From Pseudomonadota bacterium (GTDB taxonomy: Bacteria > Pseudomonadota > Alphaproteobacteria > Rhizobiales > Beijerinckiaceae), in the NCBI GenBank assembly GCA_021780435.1, contig JAJXYV010000200.1, positions 1 to 64,000 of the forward strand: a DNA stretch of 64,000 bases. The letters run 5' to 3'. Each line of letters opens with the position of its first letter. The first letter of the stretch is position 1. The notes below the pieces were generated by a model. The model worked only from the letters and a program-made list of their open reading frames with translations. It was not told where the DNA came from and did not search any database. The translations under genes and the position numbers were made by a program. Shown here in pieces: positions 17,496 to 25,183 of this stretch.

Positions 17496-17548
17496 GACGG
17501 GTTGAAGACTGGGAGAGAGGCTCCCGGCGCCCGTCGCGGAGATCCGCG
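17496..17548 (+). promoter_or_regulatory. Structured 5' leader of ardC
   Basis: An outer stem GACGGG (17496-17501) / CCCGTC (17530-17535) encloses an inner hairpin GGGAG (17511-17515) / CTCCC (17521-17525) with a GAGAG-rich loop. The parB leader at 22365-22404 has the same outer stem and position but a different inner stem (GCCGA/TCGGC), a compensated change that supports an RNA fold. Ends 14 bp before the ATG. Confidence 0.6.
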
Positions 17549-17603
17549 ATGCCCAGACACACCGCACGCGCCCGTTCCGGCTTCGACCGGACGAGCCTCT
17601 ACG
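17549..17603 (+). pseudogene. ardC: ardC antirestriction gene, 5' fragment split by IS21 element
   Basis: ATG 17549 opens MPRHTARARSGFDRTSLY, the N terminus of an ArdC-like protein. An IS21 element enters after ctctacg. The gene continues at 20221 in the correct frame once one copy of the 7-bp duplication is removed. The leader RNA at 17496-17548 is its 5' UTR. Confidence 0.85.
17597..17603. repeat. 7-bp target duplication ctctacg, left copy
   Basis: Repeated at 20221-20227 on the other side of the IS21 element. Confidence 0.85.
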
Positions 17604-17766
17604 TGCGTGTTTCGGTAATTCCCGGACACCGATTTCGGTAATTCGCGGACAGCGATTTCAGTAAATCCGGGACAAGGATTCCGCTAAATCGCGGACAGTT
17701 GCGGGGGTGGTTTTCGGGAGCGCCGTTCAGGCAATGTTCTCTCTCAAGCTGAATTTGAGAGGGGCA

Positions 17767-19317
17767 ATGCCGAGACGGAAGCAAGCGAAACGAACCACTG
17801 TGAAGGACCTACGATCGATCCTGAGGCTGACGTACGAGCAGGGCCTGTCGGTTCGGGCGATCTCGGAACGGCTGCAGATCAGCAAGACCTCGGTTGCCAC
17901 CTACCTGCTGCGGGCGCGTGAGGCGGGCTTGAGCTGGCCGCTGCCGCCGATTTACGAGAGCGAGGCGGCGTTACAGCGGGCCTTGTTCCGGCGGGTCGGG
18001 CGGCCGCCACAGGACTTGAGCGAACCCGAGTGGCCACGGGTGGCGCAGGAACTCAAGCGCAAGGGCGTGACGCTGACGCTGCTCTGGCAGGAATATCGGA
18101 CGGCTCACCCCGACGGCTATGGCTACACCTGGTTCTGCGAGAAGTTTGACGCCTATCGGCGCCGGGCGAGCCCCACTTTCCGCCACCACCACGCGGCGGG
18201 TGCGGCGATGCAAACCGATTATGCCGGCCCGACGATGGAGGTAATCGATCCGCAAACCGGCGAGATCCGTCAGGCGCAGATATTTGTCGCGGTGCTCGGG
18301 GCCTCGTCGCTGACCTTCGCTATGGCGAGCTTCGGTCAGCGACTGCCAGATTGGATCGAAGGCCAGACCCGGGCCCTGTCGTACTTCGGCGGGGTTCCCA
18401 AAGCGATCGTCTGCGACAATCTGAAGGCCGGGGTCGTCAAGGCGTTGTGGTTCGAGCCGACGCTCAACCAGACCTTTGCCGCCATGGCCGAGCACTACGA
18501 CACGACGATTTTGCCGACCCGCAGCCGCAAGCCGCGCGACAAGGGCAAGGTCGAAGGCGCGGTGCTGATTGTGGAGCGCTGGATTCTGGCCCGGCTGCGC
18601 CATCGGCGGTTCTTCAACCTGACCGATCTCAATGCCGCGATCGGCGGTTTGCTGGAGGAGCTGAACAATCGGCCGATGCGCCATATCGGCAAATCCCGCC
18701 GGCAGGTGTTCGAGGAGATCGAGCGCGCCGCGCTGGCGCCGCTGCCGAGCGAGCCATTCGAATACGCCGAGTGGAAAACGGCCAAGGTGCATCCCGATTA
18801 TCACGTCGAAGTCGACAAGACCTTTTACTCCGTGCCGCACCGTCTGATCGGCCGCCAGGTGGACGTCCGGCTCACCTATCGGGCTGTCGAGATCTTCCAG
18901 GATCATACGCGTGTCGCCAGCCATGTACGCCGCTCCCAGCGTGGCGGCCATGTCACCGTGAACGAGCACATGCCCAAGGCCCATCAGCGTTACGCCAATA
19001 TGACGCCGGCGAGCCTGATCAAGATGGCGGCCCGGATTGGCGCCAACGCCGCCACCCTGGTCGAGCGGATGATGCGTGAGCGCCCGCATCCCGAGCAGGG
19101 TTATCGCTCCGCCATGGGGATCATCGCCCTGGCGCGGCGCTACGAGCGCGATCGGCTGGAGGCGGCCTGTGAGAGGGCGCTCGCCATCAACGCGATCAAT
19201 TACTCCTCCGTGAGCGCCATCCTCAAATCCGGGCTCGACCGCGCGAGCCCTGCCGCCGAACCCGTCAAAGCCACGCCCTCACACGCCAACATCCGTGGCG
19301 GTGCCTATTATCAATGA
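17767..19317 (+). CDS. istA: IS21 transposase IstA
   Basis: A 516-aa protein from ATG 17767 (an in-frame ATG lies upstream at 17734). The N-terminal HTH ([19 protein letters not shown]) is followed by an rve/DDE core: [26 protein letters not shown] and [16 protein letters not shown] supply the three acidic residues. The C-terminal beta domain ([17 protein letters not shown]) is also typical. It cuts and joins DNA together with the IstB ATPase, whose start overlaps its stop (ATGA at 19314-19317). Confidence 0.93.
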   Translation: MPRRKQAKRTTVKDLRSILRLTYEQGLSVRAISERLQISKTSVATYLLRAREAGLSWPLPPIYESEAALQRALFRRVGRPPQDLSEPEWPRVAQELKRKGVTLTLLWQEYRTAHPDGYGYTWFCEKFDAYRRRASPTFRHHHAAGAAMQTDYAGPTMEVIDPQTGEIRQAQIFVAVLGASSLTFAMASFGQRLPDWIEGQTRALSYFGGVPKAIVCDNLKAGVVKALWFEPTLNQTFAAMAEHYDTTILPTRSRKPRDKGKVEGAVLIVERWILARLRHRRFFNLTDLNAAIGGLLEELNNRPMRHIGKSRRQVFEEIERAALAPLPSEPFEYAEWKTAKVHPDYHVEVDKTFYSVPHRLIGRQVDVRLTYRAVEIFQDHTRVASHVRRSQRGGHVTVNEHMPKAHQRYANMTPASLIKMAARIGANAATLVERMMRERPHPEQGYRSAMGIIALARRYERDRLEAACERALAINAINYSSVSAILKSGLDRASPAAEPVKATPSHANIRGGAYYQ

Positions 19318-20111
19318 AGGAAAGGAAGATCCTGATGCTGACCCATCCGACCCTCGACCAGATGCAAGCCCTCGGCCTGCCCGGAATGGCGGCCGCCTAT
19401 CGGCAATTGGCCGAACAGGACAATGCCGCCGATCTCAGCCGCGACGAGTGGCTCGGCCTGATGCTCGATCGCGAAGCCGCCATGCGCGCCGACCGGCGCC
19501 TGACCAATCGGCTGGCCGCAGCCAAGCTGCGCTTTGTAGAGGCCTGTATCGAAGACATCGACTTCGCGTCCCGCCGCGGGCTTGACCGGCGCAACGTCCT
19601 GCAGCTGGCGCAAGGCGCCTGGCTGAAAGCCCATGAGAACCTCATCATCACCGGCCTGACCGGAACCGGCAAAACCTGGCTGGCTTGTGCCTACGGACGC
19701 CAAGCCGCCAGGCTGGACCATTCCGTCCTTTATTTACGGATGCCGCGCCTGTTCGAAGACCTCGCCATGGCCCGCCTCGATGGTCGCTTCCCACGCCTGA
19801 TCGACAAGCTTGCGCGAGTCCAGTTGCTCGTTTTAGACGATTGGGGCACCCACACGCTCAATGACCAGCAGCGCCTTGATCTTTTGGAGATCTTCGAGGA
19901 ACGCTACAGGCGCAAATCCACCTTGATTACCGCCCAGCTGCCTGTTGCCCAATGGCACGACATGATCGGCGAGCCAACCATCGCAGATGCCATCCTCGAC
20001 CGGATCATCCACAACTCCCACCGTATCGAGCTCGAAGGCGACAGCATGCGAAGGAAAAAAGCCGCGCGCCCCTTGACCGAAGCCGAAAACAGCGAAACGA
20101 ATACCAACTGA
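19314..20111 (+). CDS. istB: IS21 helper ATPase IstB
   Basis: A 265-aa DnaA/DnaC-like AAA+ ATPase. Walker [10 protein letters not shown] lies at about 114-122, Walker B LLVLDDWG near 170, and sensor residues in [13 protein letters not shown]. It promotes target capture by IstA. Start ATG at 19314 overlaps the istA stop; a second ATG at 19335 is possible. No lesion seen. Confidence 0.93.
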   Translation: MKERKILMLTHPTLDQMQALGLPGMAAAYRQLAEQDNAADLSRDEWLGLMLDREAAMRADRRLTNRLAAAKLRFVEACIEDIDFASRRGLDRRNVLQLAQGAWLKAHENLIITGLTGTGKTWLACAYGRQAARLDHSVLYLRMPRLFEDLAMARLDGRFPRLIDKLARVQLLVLDDWGTHTLNDQQRLDLLEIFEERYRRKSTLITAQLPVAQWHDMIGEPTIADAILDRIIHNSHRIELEGDSMRRKKAARPLTEAENSETNTN

Positions 20112-20220
20112 CTTCAACAACCAGGCAACCGAAAACCAGCGCCGCCACGCTGTCCGCGATTTAGCGAAACTGCTGTCCGTCAGTTAGCGAAACCACTGTC
20201 CCGTTTTTGCGAAATACGCA

Positions 20221-20227
20221 CTCTACG
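20221..20227. repeat. 7-bp target duplication ctctacg, right copy
   Basis: Matches 17597-17603. Confidence 0.85.
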
Positions 20228-20704
20228 ACGAAATCACCAGCAAAATCATCACTGAGCTGGAGGCCGGCCGCGTGCCGTGGGTCCAGCCTTGGGGCACGGC
20301 GGCGGCGAAGGCGCCGCTCGCCATGCCGAAAAACGCTGCCACCAGCCGAAATTATTCGGGGATCAATGTGCTGATCCTCTGGGGGTCGGTGATCGAGCAC
20401 GGTTTTCCGGTTCAGGGCTGGGTTACTTTCCGCCAGGCGCTGTCGCTCGGCGGCAATGTCCGCAAGGGCGAGCACGGGACCACCGTCGTCTACGCCGATC
20501 GCTTCATTCCAGATGACGAGAAGAAGCGGGCGCGGGAGACCGGTGAGGAAGCGCAGGCGATCCCGTTCCTGAAGCGCTTCACTGTCTTCAACCTGGCGCA
20601 GTGCGAAGGGCTGCCCGGAGATCTCGCCGTTGACCGTCACTGAACGGCGCAGGGCGGAAAGATCGGTGAAGTAGAGCTGTGGCAAGGGACCTCCAAGCGG
20701 CGCC

Positions 20705-20750
20705 GAATTTTTTGCCGGGACGGGCTCGAGCCCGCCCCGGCAAAAAATTC
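20705..20750. repeat. 46-bp near-perfect palindrome inside the ardC lesion
   Basis: Arms GAATTTTTTGCCGGG (20705-20719) and CCCGGCAAAAAATTC (20736-20750) flank a perfect 14-bp inner palindrome (20721-20734). Only one base pair mismatches. It can act as a bidirectional terminator or extrude a cruciform, and may be the end of an unrecognised small mobile element. Confidence 0.7.
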
Positions 20751-21247
20751 ACACCGGCATCACACGACGAGTCTGCGTCTTTGAATGTTGGCGATACTAA
20801 CCACCAACCCTGACACTGGTGAGACAGGTGCACAGAGTCTGGATAATGTGCAGGTGCCGCCGCCGCAAGCCTATTTCGAGCCGATCAACTGGCACCGCAC
20901 CGCACTACACGAGCTCGGTCACGCCAGCGGCGCGCCGCATCGGCTGAACCGCGATCTCTCCGGCTCCTTCGGCTCCAAGAAGTATGCGTTCGAAGAGCTG
21001 GTCGCGGAAATGAATGCCGCCTTCTGCTGCGCCTCGCTCGGCATCGTGCCGACCGTGCGCCACGCCGACTATATCGGCTCGTGGCTCGACGTGCTCCGCG
21101 AGGATAACCGCGCCATCGTCCGCGCCGCCTCGCAGGCGAGCAAGGCCGCCGACTTTCTCCTCGGCTTTCTTACGGGCGAAGAGCTCACGTCGCCGGCGGC
21201 TGGGCAACAAGCCGCGTAATGCGGGCCTGCGCGGATCGTCGTGGGGT

Positions 21248-22243
21248 CTACGCGAGAACGAGACCCGTCTTCGCAGAGCAGTAGACCCGTTCGTAGCATT
21301 GCTCGATGACCCGCCTGTTGTACCGCGCCAGCATGTCCCGGTTGTTCCGAGTCATCGTTACATTGATCGTGGCCTGCGGGCGCTGCTTCCACGCATCCAG
21401 CGCGTTGGCCACGAAATCAGGCGACGCCCGTCCCTGAACGAGCGTGGCGGCGTCGGCAAAGATGTAATCGACAAACGCGGTCGAGCAGAGATTGAACGAC
21501 ATCGCCATGTGAACGCCATCGGGAATCGGCTGGCTGAAGCCGCGGTCCGACAGCAGACAGTGGTCGTCGTCATACGCCCATACAAAGGCAGCGGCCTGTG
21601 TCGTCCGGTTTTCCATCAGTCCCTTGATCAGCCCCTCGAACAGGTTCGGCCGATCGCTGCCGGTGTGCATCAGCAGGATGAACAGCAGACGCAGCCATTC
21701 AACGTATGTTTGGTCGGAGATGCCGAGCTGGGCGCAAAGATAGGCTTGATGCGGCTTCCGTCCGGTGACGATCTTACGGTACGTCGCCAAAAGCTCGGGA
21801 TCGGTCGGCTCGTAGGACGCAACGCCCGGGAAGCTGTTCAGTACCTTTTCGATGCAGAAGGGGTTGCGGATGAAATTGAGGAGCTTCGCCGCAAACAGAT
21901 CGATGATCTCGGCCTTTATGTCAGCATCGCGCACCGCGAGCTTTGCCAGGAGACCCCTGGTGTGGGATTCCACATTCACCTCGTACTTGTGAAACAGCTC
22001 CTCCAGATTCACACGGAGCCGGCTACCCCCTGGCACGTCGAAGCTGAACAGATCGAGCATAGAAAGCGTTGCGTCGATCGAATGGCCGCGTGGATTTTCG
22101 AGGGCGATCTCGTACGTCTGTCGATCGACCAGCCGAAACGAATAGATTCTGAATTTCCCGCTTGTGCTGCCGGGATTGAGCGCATTGAGCTTCTGCTCCA
22201 CCCGCGGCAGGAAATGCTGGTTGCGTGTCGCGTTTCCTCGCAT
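21248..22243 (-). CDS. Hypothetical protein, cargo gene between ardC and parB
   Basis: A 331-aa soluble protein transcribed against its neighbours. The N terminus (NATRNQHFLPRVEQKLNAL) recalls the His-containing start of DUF4238-type proteins. The body has LDLFSFDVP, EELFHKYEVNVESHT and, near the C terminus, the short motif TMTRNNRDMLARYNRRVIEQC. I cannot assign a function. Its reverse orientation and position inside the ICE backbone mark it as an inserted accessory gene, possibly defence-related. Confidence 0.55.
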   Translation of the reverse strand: MRGNATRNQHFLPRVEQKLNALNPGSTSGKFRIYSFRLVDRQTYEIALENPRGHSIDATLSMLDLFSFDVPGGSRLRVNLEELFHKYEVNVESHTRGLLAKLAVRDADIKAEIIDLFAAKLLNFIRNPFCIEKVLNSFPGVASYEPTDPELLATYRKIVTGRKPHQAYLCAQLGISDQTYVEWLRLLFILLMHTGSDRPNLFEGLIKGLMENRTTQAAAFVWAYDDDHCLLSDRGFSQPIPDGVHMAMSFNLCSTAFVDYIFADAATLVQGRASPDFVANALDAWKQRPQATINVTMTRNNRDMLARYNRRVIEQCYERVYCSAKTGLVLA

Positions 22244-22364
22244 GCGCCGATCCGACCACCTTTCACGACGAGGATAGCATAGGCGAACGTGTCGGCGTGG
22301 CTGGCGCGGCGCCCGCTACGGGAAAGTCCGGGAGAGAGAGCAAGAGGGCTGCGCCGGTCTTCGT

Positions 22365-22419
22365 GACGGGTTGAAAGCCGAGAGAGAGCCTTTCGGCGCC
22401 CGTCGCGGAGACCATCCCG
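22365..22419 (+). promoter_or_regulatory. Structured 5' leader of parB-like gene
   Basis: Outer stem GACGGG (22365-22370) / CCCGTC (22399-22404), inner stem GCCGA (22377-22381) / TCGGC (22393-22397) with a GAGAGAG loop. The sequence tcgtgacgggttgaa and cgcccgtcgcggaga are shared with the ardC leader. A further GAGAGAG run lies upstream at 22332-22340. Confidence 0.6.
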
Positions 22420-24534
22420 ATGGCCACTACTGTTCAGAAGATCACCCTGTCGTCGTCGCGCGACATTCCCTTCAACAAGCTTGTTCTCTCCCAATCGAAC
22501 GTCCGGCGCGTGAAGGCCGGCGTTTCGATCGAGGAGCTGGCCGAGGACATCGCCCGGCGCACGCTCCTGCAAAGCCTCAGCGTCCGGCCGGTCCTCGATG
22601 CCGAGGGCGCCGAGACCGGCATGTTCGAAGTTCCAGCCGGCGGGCGGCGCTACCGGGCGCTCCAGCTTCTCGTCAAACAGAAGCGTCTCGCCAAGACCGC
22701 GCTGGTGCCCTGCGTCGTGCGCGATCCCAGCATCGCCATTTCGGCGGAGGAAGATTCGTTGGCCGAAAATGTCCAGCGCGCCGCGCTTCATCCGCTCGAT
22801 CAGTTCCGCGCTTTCCTGGCATTGCGCCAGAAGGGTCAGTCCGAGGAGGACATTGCCGCGGCATTCTTCGTCGGCGTGAACGTGGTGAAGCAGCGTCTGC
22901 GCCTCGCTGCCGTGTCGGAGAAATTGCTCGACATCTATGCCGAAGACGGCGTGTCGCTCGACCAGCTCATGGCGTTCACCGTGACGAACGATCACGCGCG
23001 CCAGGAGCAGGTCTGGGAAACGCTCCAGCGCTCCTACAGTCAGGAGCCCTATCAGATCCGCCGCATGCTGACGGAACGCACGGTGCGCGCGTCCGACAAG
23101 CGCGTCCTGTTCATCGGCCTCGACGCCTATGAGCAGGCGGGCGGCATTGTCATGCGCGACCTCTTCCAGCAGGACGACGGCGGCTGGCTGGAGAATGTCG
23201 GCCTGCTCGACAGCCTGGTCGCCGAGAAGCTGAAGGCCGAAGCGGTGCAAATCGCCGGCGAGGGCTGGAAGTGGATCGAGGTGAATGTCGATTTCCCGTT
23301 CGGTCACACCCATCATTTGCGCGAACTCGACGGCGCGCCGACGGACCTTACCGCCGAGGAACAGGCGACGATCGAGGCGCTGCAAGCGGATTACGCCAAG
23401 CTGGAGGCCGAATACGAAGGCGCAGACGAGTTGCCCGACGAGGTCGATGCACGCCTCGGCGAAATCGAGACCGCGCTCGCCACCTTCGAGAGTCGGCCCG
23501 TCATCTACGATCCCACCGAGATCGCCCGCGCTGGCGTCTTCGTCAGCATTGGCTCGGACGGCGGCCTGTCGGTCGATCGCGGCTATGTCCGGCCGGAGGA
23601 CGAGGCGCCGGCCGCGACTGATACCGACGGCGAACCCGAGTGCGACGGAGACGCCGAAAATGGCGGTGAATTGTCCACGCCCGCCGTCCAGTGTGCCGTC
23701 ATCACGATTGGCGGCCAGCCCGAAGCCGAGGAGGACGAGGACGATACCCTCAAGCCGCTTCCGGACCGACTGATGAGCGAGCTGACGGCCTATCGCACGC
23801 TCGCGCTGCGGGACGCCGTGGCGAACAATCCGCAGGTCGCGATGACGGCTTTGCTGCACAAGCTCTGCCTCGACACCTTCCAGCACGGCACGGCCGGCGG
23901 CTGTCTGGAAGCCTCGGTCCGCCACATCTTCTTCTCGATACAGCCGACGGACCTGAAAGACAGTCCGTCCGCCAAGGCGGTCGCGGAACGGCATGAGGCC
24001 TGGAAACTCGACCTACCGAAAGATGACGCCGCGCTCTGGGACTGGCTCGCAGCTCTTGACGAGACCAGCCGCCACGCGCTCCTCGCGCATTGCGTCTCGT
24101 TCGGCGTCAACGCGCTCTACGAGAAAGGAGACCGCTATGGCGGCCCTGGCGTCTCAGTTCATGGCGTCCAGCACCGTCTCATCCAGGCAGACCGTCTCGT
24201 GTGCGCGGTTGGACTCGACATGGTCGAAGCCGGCTGGCGGCCGACGGTCGACAACTATCTCGGCCGCGTTACCAAACCTCGCATCCTCGAGGCCGTGCGC
24301 GAGGCGAAGGGCGAGCAGTCCGCTCAGCTCATCGACCACCTGAAGAAGGCCGACATGGCGAAGGAGGCCGAACGGCTGCTCGACGGCACAGGATGGCTGC
24401 CCGAACCGCTGCGCACGCTGGATGCCGCGATAGCCGAGTCGACCGGTGGTGATCCCGCCGGAGACGATGACGCGCTGCCGGCCTTTCTCTCCGACGACGA
24501 AGAGGATGAGCCGGCCGTGATCGCGGCCGAGTGA
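22420..24534 (+). CDS. Large ParB/RepB-like partition protein
   Basis: A 704-aa protein. The N-terminal ParB/sulfiredoxin-like domain (about 15-120) contains LVLSQSNVRR, VPAGGRRYRALQLL and EDSLAENVQRAALHPLDQF, the CTP-binding and arginine-rich boxes. A helix-turn-helix follows (SEEDIAAAFFVGVNVVKQRLRLA). The long C-terminal half has an acidic stretch (about 395-450) and a conserved ICE-type tail. It is about twice the length of chromosomal ParB, as is usual for these elements. It may bind ICE DNA to stabilise or organise it; its real role is not established. Confidence 0.85.
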   Translation: MATTVQKITLSSSRDIPFNKLVLSQSNVRRVKAGVSIEELAEDIARRTLLQSLSVRPVLDAEGAETGMFEVPAGGRRYRALQLLVKQKRLAKTALVPCVVRDPSIAISAEEDSLAENVQRAALHPLDQFRAFLALRQKGQSEEDIAAAFFVGVNVVKQRLRLAAVSEKLLDIYAEDGVSLDQLMAFTVTNDHARQEQVWETLQRSYSQEPYQIRRMLTERTVRASDKRVLFIGLDAYEQAGGIVMRDLFQQDDGGWLENVGLLDSLVAEKLKAEAVQIAGEGWKWIEVNVDFPFGHTHHLRELDGAPTDLTAEEQATIEALQADYAKLEAEYEGADELPDEVDARLGEIETALATFESRPVIYDPTEIARAGVFVSIGSDGGLSVDRGYVRPEDEAPAATDTDGEPECDGDAENGGELSTPAVQCAVITIGGQPEAEEDEDDTLKPLPDRLMSELTAYRTLALRDAVANNPQVAMTALLHKLCLDTFQHGTAGGCLEASVRHIFFSIQPTDLKDSPSAKAVAERHEAWKLDLPKDDAALWDWLAALDETSRHALLAHCVSFGVNALYEKGDRYGGPGVSVHGVQHRLIQADRLVCAVGLDMVEAGWRPTVDNYLGRVTKPRILEAVREAKGEQSAQLIDHLKKADMAKEAERLLDGTGWLPEPLRTLDAAIAESTGGDPAGDDDALPAFLSDDEEDEPAVIAAE

Positions 24535-24543
24535 CAACCAGAA

Positions 24544-24608
24544 GCGGGGCGGCGTTAGTCGCCCCGCTCGACTCTTTCTCGACACGCCCGGCCATGCGCC
24601 GGGCTTTT
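24544..24608 (+). terminator. Tandem hairpins after the parB-like gene
   Basis: Hairpin 1: GCGGGGCG (24544-24551) / CGCCCCGC (24560-24567). Hairpin 2: GCCCGGC (24586-24592) / GCCGGGC (24598-24604) followed by TTTT. The second fits a rho-independent terminator and stops 19 bp before the next ATG. Confidence 0.65.
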
Positions 24609-24626
24609 CCATTTCTGGAGACCATC

Positions 24627-25052
24627 ATGGCTGATTTCTTCACGCACTTCTCGTGCGTGCTCGATGTCGGCACGCCCGACAACGCAGCGCGCGCTCTCGA
24701 GCTCTACCAAGCCTTCATGGAGGACGCTGCTCATGAGGACGTCCCGCCCGACGGTTTCCTCCTTTCGATCGAGCCGGAGCACGGCGCGACCAGACTCTGG
24801 ATTCGCGACAACGTCACCGGTGATCCCCAGCAGGTGATCCTCTTTGTCCAGCGCTGCGCGGAGTCTTTCAGTCTTACCGGTCGCTGGGGCTTCCAATGGG
24901 CGAACTCCTGCTCGCGGCCGCGCGTCAACGCCTTCGGCGGCGGCGCCCATGCGCTCGATCTGGAGACCGGCGAGATGATCGCCTGGATCGACACCAGCGG
25001 CTGGCTGACGCGCACCCTCGCAACTTCGCGCGCCGAGCGACGTCGCCGCTGA
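24627..25052 (+). CDS. Conserved ICE hypothetical protein
   Basis: A 141-aa protein from ATG 24627 (preceded by ctggagacc). It is slightly acidic, without membrane segments, and contains FLLSIEPEHGATRLWIRDN and a Gly-rich VNAFGGGAHALDLETGEM. No function known to me. It sits between the parB-like and Strawberry-notch genes in the same direction, a normal position for backbone genes of such ICEs. Confidence 0.7.
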   Translation: MADFFTHFSCVLDVGTPDNAARALELYQAFMEDAAHEDVPPDGFLLSIEPEHGATRLWIRDNVTGDPQQVILFVQRCAESFSLTGRWGFQWANSCSRPRVNAFGGGAHALDLETGEMIAWIDTSGWLTRTLATSRAERRRR

Positions 25053-25096
25053 GCATCCAATACGGCGCGTGCGGGCGGCGGCGTGAAGAGAGCGAG

Positions 25097-25183
25097 AGGC
25101 CTGCCGGGACAGGTTTGAGCCGGTCGGGTCGAGAGAGAGCGCCCATTGGCTCGGCCCGTTCCTGCTCTCCCGAGGTCCTCTTC
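25097..25183 (+). promoter_or_regulatory. Structured leader of the Strawberry-notch gene
   Basis: Contains GAGCC/GGCTC pairing around a loop with GAGAGAGAGCG and an outer CAGG/CCTG pair, resembling the ardC and parB leaders in layout and in the GA-rich loop. Less similar in sequence than those two are to each other. Confidence 0.4.

Larger units (their letters stand above)
17604..20220 (+). mobile_element. IS21-family insertion sequence, 2617 bp
   Basis: Ends are TGCGTGTTTCGGTAA (left) and, reversed, TGCGTATTTCGCAAA (right). Each end has several repeats of a CGGACA/TTTCG-type unit, as expected for IstA binding sites (left 17604-17700, right 20150-20220). It is flanked by the 7-bp duplication ctctacg. 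It carries istA and istB, both intact, so it may be mobile. It has inactivated ardC. Confidence 0.93.
20221..21219 (+). pseudogene. ardC: ardC antirestriction gene, 3' part with a second internal lesion
   Basis: From the duplicated ctctacg the ArdC frame resumes as YDEITSKIITELEAGRVPWV and reads to CEGLPGDLAV near 20630. About 200 bp of unrelated DNA follows, with a stop at 20643. ArdC sequence returns at about 20841 as DNVQVPPPQAYFEPINW and keeps the metallopeptidase motif HELGH and the end SKAADFLLGFL. ArdC proteins block restriction enzymes during DNA entry. With an IS21 insertion and this replacement the gene is clearly inactive. Confidence 0.88.

Noticed and set aside
22009-23994. 661-codon minus-strand frame opposite the parB-like gene
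   Set aside because: Antisense to a clear ParB-family protein; typical shadow frame of GC-rich DNA, and its reading has no motif.
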